Source: Rhodovibrionaceae bacterium
Lineage (GTDB): Bacteria > Pseudomonadota > Alphaproteobacteria > Kiloniellales > DSM-21159
Reading direction: 5' to 3'
Assembly (NCBI GenBank): GCA_028279885.1
Contig: JANQMX010000069.1
Coordinates: 20,693-84,692 of the forward strand
Length of the DNA stretch: 64,000 nt
Each line of letters begins with the position of its first letter. Within the stretch, counting starts at the first letter, position 1. Below the pieces are notes generated by a model. The model saw nothing but the letters and a program-made list of their open reading frames with translations. It did no database searches and was not told the DNA's origin. The translations under genes and the position numbers were made by a program. Positions 19,191 through 28,204 of this stretch are shown here, piece by piece.

Positions 19191-19892
19191 ATGGCCCAGG
19201 ACACGGCTCTCATCGTTGGCGCAGGTGCGGGGCTCTCCGCTTCGCTCGCCCGACTCTTCGCCGGCGAAGGGATGCAGGTAGCTTTGGCGTCGCGTAGCGT
19301 CGAAGACCTCGGCGCGCTCTGCCAAGAAACCTCCGCCCGCGCCTACCCTTGCGATGCCGGTGAGCCGGAACAGGTCGCCGAGTTGTTTCGTGCTGTCCGT
19401 GCCGACGTCGGAACGCCCGGCGTGGTCGTCTACAATCCCAGCTTTCGGGTGCGCGGACCCCTGGTCGAGCTCGATCCGGCCGATGTCGAAAAGAGCCTCC
19501 GCATCTCTGCCTTCGGCGCCTTTCTGGTGGCGCAGCAGGCGGTCAAAGGCATGCTGGAGCTTGGTGGCGGCACCATCCTCTTGACCGGCGCCTCCGCCGG
19601 GGTGAAGGGCTATCCCCAATCGGCGCCCTTCGCCATGGGCAAGTTCGCCTTGCGCGGACTCGCCCAATCCATGGCGCGGGAGCTGCAGCCCCAAAACATC
19701 CACGTGGCCCACGTGGTCGTGGACGGCGCCATCGCCAATCCGAACCGGGCGGGCTATGAGCCCGACCCGGCCAATCCGGACAGCCGGCTCGATCCTGACG
19801 CCATCGCCCAGACTTATCTCGACCTCCACCGCCAGCAGCGCAGCGCCTGGGCGTGGGAGATCGAGCTGAGGCCCTGGGTGGAGCGCTTCTAG
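19191..19892 (+). CDS. SDR family oxidoreductase with Tyr-to-Phe change in the active site
   Basis: A 233-aa short-chain dehydrogenase fold. The dinucleotide motif is VGAGAGLSASLA (9-20). The Ser of the active site is in LTGASAG (131-137). The expected catalytic YxxxK is FAMGK here (Phe147, Lys151), and the NNAG motif is replaced by YNPS (81-84). Without the Tyr hydroxyl, normal SDR redox chemistry is unlikely; similar FxxxK members are known in this family but their role is unclear. The gene stands alone between the phasin terminator and a small convergent gene. Confidence 0.85.
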   Translation: MAQDTALIVGAGAGLSASLARLFAGEGMQVALASRSVEDLGALCQETSARAYPCDAGEPEQVAELFRAVRADVGTPGVVVYNPSFRVRGPLVELDPADVEKSLRISAFGAFLVAQQAVKGMLELGGGTILLTGASAGVKGYPQSAPFAMGKFALRGLAQSMARELQPQNIHVAHVVVDGAIANPNRAGYEPDPANPDSRLDPDAIAQTYLDLHRQQRSAWAWEIELRPWVERF

Positions 19893-19919
19893 AGCGCCAC
19901 CCCACCAAGTCGTTATGGC

Positions 19920-20117
19920 TTAGCCGGCCAGAGAAGCGTGGCCCGGACCAACCGGCTGCTTGTCGTCAGCGTCGGTGGTCTTGGTGCTGGCCCCGCCGAA
20001 GAGCGCCCGGAAGGCCGCCTTGAAGAGACTGGCGAAGGCCTTGGAGCGTTCGGCCCGGGCCTTGGCCATCACGACATCGATGTCGAGGCCGGCATAGGAG
20101 CTGGTTGGGTTTTGCAT
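19920..20117 (-). CDS. small hypothetical protein (65 aa)
   Basis: A 65-aa protein with an amphipathic, basic middle (VVMAKARAERSKAFASLFKA then AFRALFGG) and a polar C-terminus. It is not recognised as a named family; the small size, basic helix and divergent arrangement with a LysR gene recall DUF1127-type small proteins often paired with GcvA-like regulators, but the motif is not the DUF1127 one. The 128-bp region 20,118-20,245 between the two starts is AT-rich and probably holds both promoters. Confidence 0.5.
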   Translation of the reverse strand: MQNPTSSYAGLDIDVVMAKARAERSKAFASLFKAAFRALFGGASTKTTDADDKQPVGPGHASLAG

Positions 20118-20245
20118 GGCTTATTCCTTTATGAAAGCTTAACGGTGATCTGCACCGCTGTTCTTGAAACGTAAGATATATCTTGATTTTTCGGCTGACA
20201 AACGAGATTTTGTGCAGTGCAATGTGAGAAAAACTAAACTGAAAT

Positions 20246-21244
20246 ATGGCCAGCCTGCCACCTTTGAATGCCCTGCGCGCCTTTGAGGCGACGGCCCGCC
20301 ACTTGAGCTTCTCCCGCGCTGCCGAGGAGCTGAACGTGACCCCGGCGGCCGTCAGCCATCAGGTCAAGGCGCTCGAAGAGACCCTCGGCGCCAGCCTGTT
20401 CCACCGGCTCAACCGGGCCATCGAGCTGACAGATGCGGGGCGTCTCCTGTTCCCCGACCTGCAGGAGGGTTTTCAGCGTATCGGCGAGGCCGTGGCCAAG
20501 CTCGACCGCCTGTCCGACGACCGGGTCCTGGTGATCAGCACCGGGCCCGCTTTCTCCGCCAAGTGGCTGGCGCCGCGGCTTTACCGCTTCCTGGAACAGC
20601 ACCCGGAGATCGATGCCCGCATCTCAGCCAACCTGGGCCGCGCCAACTTCGGCGCCGACGGCGTCGACGTGGCCATCCGCTTCGGCGGTGGCGAATACAG
20701 CGGCTTTCACGTCGAGCCTCTGGTCGAAGACAGCCTCTTGCCGCTTTGCAGTCCGGCCCTGCTGGCACGCGGGCCGGCGCTCAAGACACCGCAAGACCTG
20801 CGCCGGCACGTCCTCATCCACGATGACTCGCTGAGCTTTCGCGAGAACCATCCTGGCTGGACCGACTGGCTGAAAGCGGCCGGCGCGCGCGGTGTCGATG
20901 CCTCGCGCGGCCTGCGCTTCAATCATGCCGACCACGGCATCGACGCGGCCATCGAAGGCGCCGGAGTGGTGCTGGCCCGCAAGGTCATGGCGGCCGGCGA
21001 CCTCAAGCTGGGACGCCTGGTGGCGCCTTTCTCGCTGGAGATTCCCATCGGATTGGCCTTCTACCTGGTCACGCCGCGCGGCGCCGAGACCCGGCCCAAG
21101 ACGGCCAAGTTCCGCGATTGGATCGAACGGGAGATGGCCGAGTTCCGTTGCTTGCTGGCCGAGCTGCCGATTCCGATGGAGCGTGCCGAGACGCCGGACC
21201 GCACATCCGATCAGGGTGAGTTCAGCCCCGCAGCAGATCGTTGA
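20246..21244 (+). CDS. LysR family transcriptional regulator (GcvA-like)
   Basis: A 332-aa LysR regulator. The N-terminal helix-turn-helix is classic (LPPLNALRAFEATARHLSFS, RAAEELNVTPAAVSHQVKAL). The effector-binding part resembles GcvA (SAKWLAPRLYRFLEQHPEID, VDVAIRFGGGEYSGFHVEPL). The C-terminus extends about 30 residues beyond the usual end. It is transcribed away from the small gene at 19,920-20,117, its most likely target. Effector unknown. Confidence 0.92.
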   Translation: MASLPPLNALRAFEATARHLSFSRAAEELNVTPAAVSHQVKALEETLGASLFHRLNRAIELTDAGRLLFPDLQEGFQRIGEAVAKLDRLSDDRVLVISTGPAFSAKWLAPRLYRFLEQHPEIDARISANLGRANFGADGVDVAIRFGGGEYSGFHVEPLVEDSLLPLCSPALLARGPALKTPQDLRRHVLIHDDSLSFRENHPGWTDWLKAAGARGVDASRGLRFNHADHGIDAAIEGAGVVLARKVMAAGDLKLGRLVAPFSLEIPIGLAFYLVTPRGAETRPKTAKFRDWIEREMAEFRCLLAELPIPMERAETPDRTSDQGEFSPAADR

Positions 21245-21328
21245 TCGAGGTCTTGGCGCGGCTGTGCCGCGCTAGCTGAACCCCATTGCGGCGACGCAAT
21301 CGCGCATTTCGATTGGTCTTCTTGCTTT

Positions 21329-21345
21329 ATGTTATAATATAACAT
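21329..21345 (+). promoter_or_regulatory. Zur operator (zinc uptake regulator box)
   Basis: A perfect 17-bp palindrome, ATGTTATAATATAACAT, matching the core of the proteobacterial Zur consensus (TGTTATANTATAACA). It contains a TATAAT hexamer (21,333-21,338), so a bound repressor would cover the -10 element. It lies 63 bp upstream of the GTG start of the DsrE-like gene and controls the three-gene operon of DsrE-like, COG0523 GTPase and DUF1826. Confidence 0.88.
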
Positions 21346-21407
21346 TACAAACCAGCGCGCGCTCGGGCGCTGATCTGCCAAGAAAACAGTCAACGGAGAA
21401 CGGCATC

Positions 21408-21785
21408 GTGAGAGTCGCGTACATCTTCGCCACCGACATGGCCGCCACCTTCAAGCTTGCGACCATGATTCTGCCGCAGCTCGAAGCTGGCGAACACGGT
21501 GCGGAAGTGGTCGGAATGTTCTTCTTCGACGACAACCTGTTCTGCCTGCGTGAGGGCGACCCAGTCGGTGAGCGCTTGGCCAAGGTCGCCAAGGACCAGA
21601 ACATCCTGCTCATGATCTGCGACCAGTGCGCCGTGCGTCGCAACTTGGCCGAGGGCACTCTCGAGCAATGCGGCAAGGGAGACGTTACGGCGAAGGGTAC
21701 GGTCGCCGGCGTTCAAGCCGGGTGTTTCCCACAGCTCTATGCGGCCTTGGCGCCGGCTAAACCTGATCAAGTCATCACCTTGTGA
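21408..21785 (+). CDS. DsrE-like protein, first gene of Zur-type operon
   Basis: A 125-aa protein with the single-domain DsrE/SaoD-like fold: an opening strand [20 protein letters not shown], then [20 protein letters not shown], and a cysteine pair in ICDQCAVRR. Members often handle sulfur or serve as small redox carriers; here the role is likely in zinc starvation, because it follows a Zur box and precedes a COG0523 metallochaperone. GTG start with GGAG about 9 nt upstream. The stop lies 20 bp before the ATG of the next gene. Confidence 0.75.
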   Translation: MRVAYIFATDMAATFKLATMILPQLEAGEHGAEVVGMFFFDDNLFCLREGDPVGERLAKVAKDQNILLMICDQCAVRRNLAEGTLEQCGKGDVTAKGTVAGVQAGCFPQLYAALAPAKPDQVITL

Positions 21786-21805
21786 GTCACTCGGAGAAAG
21801 CACCC

Positions 21806-23023
21806 ATGTCTGCCATCGACCAACGCCTTCCCGTCACCGTGCTCTCCGGTTTCCTCGGCGCCGGCAAGACGACACTGTTGAACCGCGTGCTGAACAACCG
21901 CGAGGGCCGGCGCGTCGCCGTCATCGTCAACGACATGTCCGAGGTGAACATCGACGCCGACCTCGTGCGCGCGGACACCGAGCTCAGCCGCACCGACGAG
22001 ACGCTGGTCGAGATGTCGAACGGCTGCATCTGCTGCACGCTGCGCGACGACCTGCTCGCCGAAGTGCGGCGCCTCGCCGGAGAGGGGCGGTTCGACTACC
22101 TGCTGATCGAGTCGACCGGCATTTCCGAGCCCTTGCCCGTCGCGGCCACCTTCGATTTCCGCGACGAGGACGGCGAAAGCCTGTCGGATGTCGCTCAGAT
22201 CGACACGATGGTCACGGTCGTCGATGCCGTGAACCTGCTGCGTGACTACTCCAGCCACGATTTCCTGCGGGACAGGGGCGAAACCTTGGGCGAGGAAGAC
22301 GACCGCACGCTGGTGCATCTTCTGACCGACCAGATCGAATTCGCGGATGTGGTGATCCTGAACAAGGTTGCCGATGCGGAGCCGAGTCAGGTGGATGCGG
22401 CACGCAAGATCATCCGCAGCCTGAACGCGGACGCGCGGATCATCGAGACCAGCTACGCCGATGTGCCGGCGGACGCCATCCTCGATACCGGGCTGTTCGA
22501 TTTCGAGAAGGCGCACGAACACCCGATGTGGGCCAAGGAACTCTACGGCTTCGCCGACCACGTGCCGGAGACCGAAGAGTACGGCGTGACCAATTTCGTC
22601 TACCGGGCGCGCCGACCCTTCGTGCCGGAGAAGATCAAGGCCGTGCTGAACGCTGAGATGCCCGGCGTCATCCGTGCCAAGGGGCATTTCTGGATGGCGA
22701 CGCGGCCCGATTGGGTGGTCGAGTTCTCGCTCGCGGGTGCGCTGTCCTCCATCAAACCGCTTGGAACTTGGTGGGCTGCCGTTCCGAAGGAGCGCTGGCC
22801 GGACCATCCCTCCGCGCGCGCCTATATGGACGCACACTGGCAGGAGCCCTGGGGCGACCGGCGCCAGGAACTTGTCTTTATCGGCAGCGGGATCGACTGG
22901 CCTCGGCTGAAGGCGCGGCTCGACGCGGCCCTGTTGCCGGAAGAAGTCGCTGGCGGTCCCGAGGCCTTGCCCGATCTGCCGGACCCCTTTCCGCTGTGGC
23001 GGCGTGTCGAGGCAGGGGAATGA
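21806..23023 (+). CDS. COG0523 (CobW/ZigA-type) GTP-dependent metallochaperone
   Basis: A 405-aa G3E GTPase. P-loop [12 protein letters not shown] near the N-terminus; the metal-binding CxCC in [13 protein letters not shown]; Walker [12 protein letters not shown]; and the guanine-specificity segment [11 protein letters not shown]. The C-terminal CobW_C domain contains [13 protein letters not shown] and [12 protein letters not shown]. Zur-controlled members (ZigA, ZagA) deliver zinc to client proteins when zinc is scarce. The ATG at 21,806 has GGAG upstream; a GTG at 21,782 is possible but overlaps the preceding stop. The stop overlaps the next start (ATGATG at 23,020). Confidence 0.93.
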   Translation: MSAIDQRLPVTVLSGFLGAGKTTLLNRVLNNREGRRVAVIVNDMSEVNIDADLVRADTELSRTDETLVEMSNGCICCTLRDDLLAEVRRLAGEGRFDYLLIESTGISEPLPVAATFDFRDEDGESLSDVAQIDTMVTVVDAVNLLRDYSSHDFLRDRGETLGEEDDRTLVHLLTDQIEFADVVILNKVADAEPSQVDAARKIIRSLNADARIIETSYADVPADAILDTGLFDFEKAHEHPMWAKELYGFADHVPETEEYGVTNFVYRARRPFVPEKIKAVLNAEMPGVIRAKGHFWMATRPDWVVEFSLAGALSSIKPLGTWWAAVPKERWPDHPSARAYMDAHWQEPWGDRRQELVFIGSGIDWPRLKARLDAALLPEEVAGGPEALPDLPDPFPLWRRVEAGE

Positions 23024-23667
23024 TGCTTGCTCGAGAGGTCGTGGAGGAGGAGGCCCCCGTCGCTGTCGGCGTGGTGGATACGCCCGAGGGCCTGTCCGCG
23101 ATCCACAGCCCCGACTGCGCTGCCGCGATCTGGCGCCGCCCACCAATGCCGAGCTGTCAGTCCTGGATCGACGCGCTGGCGCCAGAGCGGCTGCCGAAAG
23201 CGCGCGTGGTCCTCGAGCCTGGGACCGTGCGTGAAGCGGTCAGTCGGATCTGCGATGCATCCGGAACGCCGGATTGCGCCGAGCGGGAACGGCTGATCAA
23301 CGACACGGCAGCGCTCGCGGACATCTTCATGGGGCTGACGCCCGCGCCCTATCTCCGGCTACGCTTCGACGTTGTTACGACGAACGCTTGCCGGAAGTTC
23401 CACATCGACGCCGTCACCGCCCGTCTCATCTGCACCTACCGTGGAACGGGCACGCAATACGGCATCTCGACCAACGGGGCCGAGCCTTGGCGCGTCTTCA
23501 CCGTGCCGACCGGCTCTCCGATCCTGCTGCGTGGAACGCTTTGGCCGGAACGTCCAAGCTCCGGACTGCGACACCGCTCACCGCCGATCGAGGGCACGGG
23601 CGAGACGCGGCTCGTCCTTGTCCTCGATCCGATCAGCGATATGGATGACGAGTACGAAATGGCGTGA
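23020..23667 (+). CDS. DUF1826 domain-containing protein
   Basis: A 215-aa protein of DUF1826. It shows a histidine-aspartate motif in [19 protein letters not shown] and an end resembling the beta-jelly fold of that family ([19 protein letters not shown]). Function unknown. DUF1826 genes are often next to COG0523 GTPases, and the start here overlaps the GTPase stop, so the pair is coupled. A role as a client or helper in zinc homeostasis is inferred from context only. Two Met codons in tandem (23,020 and 23,023) both allow start. Confidence 0.82.
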   Translation: MMLAREVVEEEAPVAVGVVDTPEGLSAIHSPDCAAAIWRRPPMPSCQSWIDALAPERLPKARVVLEPGTVREAVSRICDASGTPDCAERERLINDTAALADIFMGLTPAPYLRLRFDVVTTNACRKFHIDAVTARLICTYRGTGTQYGISTNGAEPWRVFTVPTGSPILLRGTLWPERPSSGLRHRSPPIEGTGETRLVLVLDPISDMDDEYEMA

Positions 23668-23797
23668 CTCAAGCTCCGCAGGGAGCCATCTGACTGCGCT
23701 ATGCCTTCACAGCGGCACAGGCCTTACGCTTTTCATGAACTGTTGGTAAGAGGCTTGCCGGCGCGCAGGGGCTCATGAGGAAGCGGGATTCCGTCAC

Positions 23798-25414
23798 GTG
23801 GGTACATTCGACATAGTCATCGTTGGCGGCGGTTCCGCCGGATGCGTACTGGCCAATCGCTTGAGCGAAGACGGCAGACGGTCTGTCTTGCTGCTTGAAG
23901 CCGGCGGGCGGGACTGGAGCCCGATGATCCATATGCCGATCGGCTATGGCCATTCGTTCTTCAACCCCCGGATCAACTGGAAGTACGAGAGCGAGCGCGA
24001 TCCCGGCATCGCCGATCGTCAGTCGTACTGGCCCCGGGGGAAAGTGCTCGGCGGCTCAAGTGCCATCAATGCCATGGTCTGGGCGCGTGGCCTGCCCAAC
24101 GACTTTGAAGACTGGGTCTCTGCCGGGGCCGAAGGGTGGGACTGGGACACGGTCAAGCGATACTACAAGAAGCTCGAAAGCTGGTCGCGCGGCGGAGACG
24201 CGATTCGCGGTGGCGACGGCCCGCTATCGGTTCAGGATATCACCGATCAGGTCCATCCGCTTTGCAGCGCTTATCTCGAGGCCGCGGGTCAACTGGGCTT
24301 GCCCACGACCGATGACTACAACGGTGCCGAGACAGAGGGCGCGGCAGTCTATCAGTTGAGCACGCAAAACGGCGTCCGGGCATCGACCGCCAAGTGCTAC
24401 CTGAAGCCGGCTCGGGGACGGAAAAACCTGACAATCGTCACCCGCGCCCACGTGACGGGAGTCGATGTCGAGGATGGCCGGGCGACGGGGGTGCGCTATG
24501 TCGTCGACGGCCAACCACGCGACGCTAAAGCCCGAGCAAGCGTGATCCTGTCGGCCGGCGCGATCAATTCGCCGCAACTGCTGCAACTCTCCGGTGTCGG
24601 GCCGGGGGCCGTCTTGCGCGACAAAGGCATCGGCGTGAAGCACGACATGCCGGCTGTCGGCCGCCATCTGCAAGACCACCTTGGCGTCGATTTCCATTTT
24701 CGGTCCCGCGTCCCAACCCTCAACGAGATGCTGCGCCCCTGGCACATGCGGGTTTGGCACGGACTTCGCTATGTGATGACCCGCAAGGGCCCCTTGTCGC
24801 TCAGCGTCAATCAAGCGGGCGGTTTTTTGAAGACCCGGCCGGACCTCTCAGCGCCCAACGTGCAGATCTACTTCAATCCGGTCAGCTACACCCGAAGGCC
24901 CAAGAACAAGCGGCCCCTGATGAGCCCCGATCCCTTTCCCGGACTCTTGATCGGCTACAGCCCCTGTCGGCCGACCAGCCGGGGTGAGATCGCGATCCGG
25001 TCCAGCGACCCCTTCGAGCAACCGGCGATCAAACCGAACTACCTGTCAACCAACGAGGATGTTGTGGACCATCTCGAGGCATCCCACTTCCTCCGTCGCC
25101 TCAGTGAGGCTCCGGCCATCGCCGCGATCATCGACAGCGAGATAGCGCCCGGTGCCGATGTTCGGAGCGATGAGGGATACCTGGAACACATCCGCAATAA
25201 ATCCTGGACGGTGTTTCATCCCTGTTCCACCTGCCGGATCGGCCACGACCGACAAGACTCCGTGGTCGATCCGCGCCTTCGTGTCCACGGTGTCGAAGGT
25301 CTGCGGGTGGTTGACGCCTCGGTCTTTCCGAACGTCACATCGGGCAACATCAACGCGCCCGTGATCATGGTTGCCGAACGCGCTTCAGACCTCATTCTGG
25401 AGGACTTGAGATGA
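23798..25414 (+). CDS. GMC family FAD oxidoreductase (choline dehydrogenase-like)
   Basis: A 538-aa glucose-methanol-choline oxidoreductase. FAD-binding motif VGGGSAGCVLANRLSE, GMC signature 1 region VLGGSSAINAMVWARG, signature 2 LSAGAINSPQLLQLSGVGPG, and the C-terminal catalytic histidine segment WTVFHPCSTCRIG with VTSGNINAPVIMVAERA. It most resembles alcohol/choline dehydrogenases; the substrate is not defined. The start is the GTG at 23,798, with a purine-rich stretch about 10-20 nt upstream. It is not clearly linked to the zinc operon, from which it is separated by 130 bp without features. Confidence 0.92.
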   Translation: MGTFDIVIVGGGSAGCVLANRLSEDGRRSVLLLEAGGRDWSPMIHMPIGYGHSFFNPRINWKYESERDPGIADRQSYWPRGKVLGGSSAINAMVWARGLPNDFEDWVSAGAEGWDWDTVKRYYKKLESWSRGGDAIRGGDGPLSVQDITDQVHPLCSAYLEAAGQLGLPTTDDYNGAETEGAAVYQLSTQNGVRASTAKCYLKPARGRKNLTIVTRAHVTGVDVEDGRATGVRYVVDGQPRDAKARASVILSAGAINSPQLLQLSGVGPGAVLRDKGIGVKHDMPAVGRHLQDHLGVDFHFRSRVPTLNEMLRPWHMRVWHGLRYVMTRKGPLSLSVNQAGGFLKTRPDLSAPNVQIYFNPVSYTRRPKNKRPLMSPDPFPGLLIGYSPCRPTSRGEIAIRSSDPFEQPAIKPNYLSTNEDVVDHLEASHFLRRLSEAPAIAAIIDSEIAPGADVRSDEGYLEHIRNKSWTVFHPCSTCRIGHDRQDSVVDPRLRVHGVEGLRVVDASVFPNVTSGNINAPVIMVAERASDLILEDLR

Positions 25415-25451
25415 CCTGCAACAGGCAGATCGAGGCCCTATCGTCGGCTGC

Positions 25452-26294
25452 TTAGTCCCGCAACAGATCGTTGATCGAGGTCTTGGAGCGCGTCTTCTCG
25501 TCGACCCGCTTGATGATCACGGCACAGTAAAGGCTCGGCCCCGGGCTGCCGTCGGGCAGCGGCTTGCCAGGCAGGCTGCCGGGCACCACCACCGAATAGG
25601 CCGGCACCTCGCCCATGAAGACCTCGCCGGTGTTCCGGTCGACGATCTTGGTCGAGGCGCCGATGAAGACGCCCATGGAGAGCACCGCGCCCTCGCGCAC
25701 CACGACACCTTCGACGACCTCCGAGCGGGCGCCGATGAAGCAGTCGTCCTCGATAATGACCGGGCCGGCCTGCAGCGGCTCGAGCACGCCGCCGATGCCG
25801 GCACCGCCGGAGAGATGCACGTTCTTACCGATCTGCGCGCAGGAGCCGACGGTGGCCCAGGTGTCGACCATGGTGCCCTTGTCGACATAGGCGCCGAGGT
25901 TGACGAAGCTCGGCATCAGGATGACGCCGGGTGCGATGTAGGCGCTGCGCCGCACCACGCAGTGGGGCACCGCGCGGAAGCCGGCTTCGCGAAAGCGGTT
26001 CTCGCCCCAGCCTTCGAACTTGGAGGGCACCTTGTCCCACCAGGGCGCGCCCCCCGGGCCGCCGGGAATGGCATGCATGTCGTTCAGCCGGAAGGACAGC
26101 AGCACCGCCTTCTTGAGCCACTGGTTGACCCGCCAGTTGCCGTCGGCCTCGCGCTCCGCAACCCGCGCCTCGCCGTCGTCGAGGGCGTTCAACGCCAGCT
26201 CGACGGCTTCGCGAATGGGGCCGCCGGTCGCTGTGTTGACGAGGTCCCGCGCCTCCCAGGCCTCTTCGATGACTTGTTCCAGCTCGCTGCTCAT
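25452..26294 (-). CDS. dapD: 2,3,4,5-tetrahydropyridine-2,6-dicarboxylate N-succinyltransferase
   Basis: Succinyl-CoA-dependent step of lysine and diaminopimelate synthesis. The 280-aa protein starts [20 protein letters not shown] with GAGGGG 6 nt upstream, so the longer frame to 26,378 is not used. The left-handed beta-helix is visible as hexapeptide repeats ([20 protein letters not shown], then [20 protein letters not shown]). It ends with [12 protein letters not shown], typical of DapD. Single gene, convergent with the GMC oxidoreductase. Confidence 0.96.
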   Translation of the reverse strand: MSSELEQVIEEAWEARDLVNTATGGPIREAVELALNALDDGEARVAEREADGNWRVNQWLKKAVLLSFRLNDMHAIPGGPGGAPWWDKVPSKFEGWGENRFREAGFRAVPHCVVRRSAYIAPGVILMPSFVNLGAYVDKGTMVDTWATVGSCAQIGKNVHLSGGAGIGGVLEPLQAGPVIIEDDCFIGARSEVVEGVVVREGAVLSMGVFIGASTKIVDRNTGEVFMGEVPAYSVVVPGSLPGKPLPDGSPGPSLYCAVIIKRVDEKTRSKTSINDLLRD

Positions 26295-26464
26295 GACTAT
26301 CCCCTCGTCCGCCGGCTCGTGATTGGTTTTCTGGCGTTCTGCGGCGGCGACCATGGTTAAGAGGGGATGGTGCGTCAAGCCTGCCGAACGCTTACAGCTT
26401 AAGGCGGGATTAAAGCCACATCCTTACACTCGAAAGCACATTCGGGCGCAACGCGCGGAGCCTG

Positions 26465-27748
26465 ATGGGCAAGACGAGAGCAAAGACCAAGGACGCGTCG
26501 GCCTATGCCGACGTCAAGCAGGTGCTGAAGGTCGGCGATAGCGCCGAGCGCGCCCGCTTGGCCGCGCGCGACGACGTGGCGCCGGAGGTGCTCTACTACC
26601 TCGCGGGAGACGACTCGGCGGACATCCGCTGCGTGGTGGCCGGCAATCCGGCCTGCCCGGCCCAGGCGGATCTCAATCTCGCCTCCGACCCCAAGGTGAT
26701 CGTGCGCCTGCGCTTGGCGGAGAAGGTGGCGCAGCGTCTGCCCCAGATGACGCCAGACGAGATACGCGGGCGCCTGTTCGAGCAGCTTCTCGGCGCCTTG
26801 GCGCGAGACGAAGCCATGGCCGTCCGGCAGGTGATCGCCGAAGGGGCCAAGGAACTGGCCAGCCTGCCGCAAGGCCTTGTCTACCGATTGGCCGAAGACT
26901 CGGTCGATGCCATCGCTTGCCCGGTGCTGAGCGACTCCCCCGTCCTGACCGAAGATCAGCTAGAGCAGTTGGCGAGCGCGCGTCCTCAAATCGAGGAGGG
27001 GCAGCCCGACGAACGGCTGCTCGCCCTGGCCCGCCGTAAGACTCTGTCCACCTCGCTCAGCGAGCGGCTGGTCGAGTCCGGAGACGATCGCGTGATCGGT
27101 GCGCTGCTGCACAACGTCGGCGCCGAGATCGCCGATGCGACCTTGGAAGGCCTTGCCGAGCGGGCCGCCGACAAGCCGGCTTGGCACGAGCCCCTGGTCG
27201 CGCGGCCGCGCCTGACGCCCAAGACCGTCTTCACCTTGGTCCGCTTCGTCGCCAAGAGCCTGCTGCGCCGCCTGCGCAACCGCAGCGACCTCGACGCCCA
27301 TACGCTCTCGGTGGTGGAGCAGGAGCTGGAAAGCCGCTTCGGCGGCGGGGGCAGCGGCAATGGAGCGCTGATGGAACGCGGCGTCGACAAAGCGGACGAG
27401 GAGGCGGTCGAGCGCGCCGTGGCGCTGCTCTCGCAGAACCGCCTGGACAGCGAAGAGCTGAGCGAAGCCCTGATGCAGGGCGACGACCGCCTGGTCTCCG
27501 CCGGCCTTGCCTTGCTCTCCGGCTACAACCTCGCTTTCGTCAAGCATGTGCGCAACGCCACCTCTGCCAAGGGGGTCGTGGCGCTGGCCTGGAAGGCGGG
27601 GCTGACGCCGCGCTTTGCCGGGCAGCTACAGGCCACCTGGGCCCACATCCCGCGCCAGCAGGTGCTGCCGACAACCGACGGCACCTTCCCCCTCAGCAAG
27701 GAGGAGATGCGCTGGCAGCTCGAGTTCCTCGAGGGCCTGCGGGAGTAG
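26465..27748 (+). CDS. DUF2336 domain-containing protein
   Basis: A 427-aa helical-repeat protein of DUF2336, common in Rhodospirillales. The signature is AERARLAARDDVAPEVLYYL and DIRCVVAGNPACPAQADLNL, a HEAT-like pattern in which a unit with LA..D.V..VL and LP repeats. GGAG 5-8 nt upstream of the ATG supports the start. Function unknown; such repeats usually bind protein partners. The gene is monocistronic and is followed by a 456-bp stretch of palindromic repeats. Confidence 0.8.
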   Translation: MGKTRAKTKDASAYADVKQVLKVGDSAERARLAARDDVAPEVLYYLAGDDSADIRCVVAGNPACPAQADLNLASDPKVIVRLRLAEKVAQRLPQMTPDEIRGRLFEQLLGALARDEAMAVRQVIAEGAKELASLPQGLVYRLAEDSVDAIACPVLSDSPVLTEDQLEQLASARPQIEEGQPDERLLALARRKTLSTSLSERLVESGDDRVIGALLHNVGAEIADATLEGLAERAADKPAWHEPLVARPRLTPKTVFTLVRFVAKSLLRRLRNRSDLDAHTLSVVEQELESRFGGGGSGNGALMERGVDKADEEAVERAVALLSQNRLDSEELSEALMQGDDRLVSAGLALLSGYNLAFVKHVRNATSAKGVVALAWKAGLTPRFAGQLQATWAHIPRQQVLPTTDGTFPLSKEEMRWQLEFLEGLRE

Positions 27749-27787
27749 GGGGCGCCGATTTGGCGCGGACGATCCAACACCGCAGAC

Positions 27788-27935
27788 TGTCACACCGGCC
27801 CTTAGGCGAGCCCGGGACTGTTTGCAGTCCCGGCGTGCGAGCCTTGGCAGCCAGGGTCCAGACGCAAGCTCCCACCGTGCCTTCCGCTGGATCCTCGCGT
27901 CTCGACACTGCGTGTCTCGCGCAAGGATGACAGTC
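27788..27935. repeat. composite palindromic repeat (degenerate copy)
   Basis: A left arm starting TGTCACACCGGCCC and a right arm CTGGATCCTCGC...CAAGGATGACAG face each other. This matches the design of the other composites in the window, but is more degenerate, with an internal hairpin CCCGGGACTG/CAGTCCCGG. It occupies part of the 456-bp gene-free stretch 27,749-28,204. Confidence 0.55.
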
Positions 27936-27969
27936 CGACAGGGGCGGTGGAGGGCGTAGCACCACTGGC

Positions 27970-28142
27970 TGTCACCCCGGCCAAGGCGTTCGCACAAGCG
28001 AAGGCCGCGAGCCGGGGTCCATGGAGCGGCTTGGTACGGCTTCAGGATGAGCCGATAAGCAGTCGCACCATCGAGCTACGACGTTCACTTTCTGCGCAGG
28101 CTGAGGAATGGATCCCGGCTCGCTAACGCGGCCGGGATGACA
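27970..28142. repeat. composite palindromic repeat
   Basis: The left unit TGTCACCCCGGCC...GAGCCGGGGTCCATGG and the right unit ATGGATCCCGGCTCG...GGCCGGGATGACA are inverted relative to each other and separated by about 85 bp. It lies between the tail of the DUF2336 gene and the tail of the SPFH gene, where no gene is present. Confidence 0.8.
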
Positions 28143-28204
28143 AGAGGAGGGGGCTGCATCGCGGTCTGGTCAGTGCCACGTGTGGGGCGCCCGCATCCGT
28201 TTTT

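Noticed and set aside
22711..23667. Longer version of the DUF1826 frame starting inside the GTPase gene
   Set aside because: The first ~100 residues are out-of-frame GTPase sequence; the ATGATG overlap at 23,020 is the natural start.
27749..28204. Palindromic repeats considered as insertion sequence ends
   Set aside because: There is no transposase frame between them and the same units recur in several gene gaps in facing pairs, so they are REP-like repeats.
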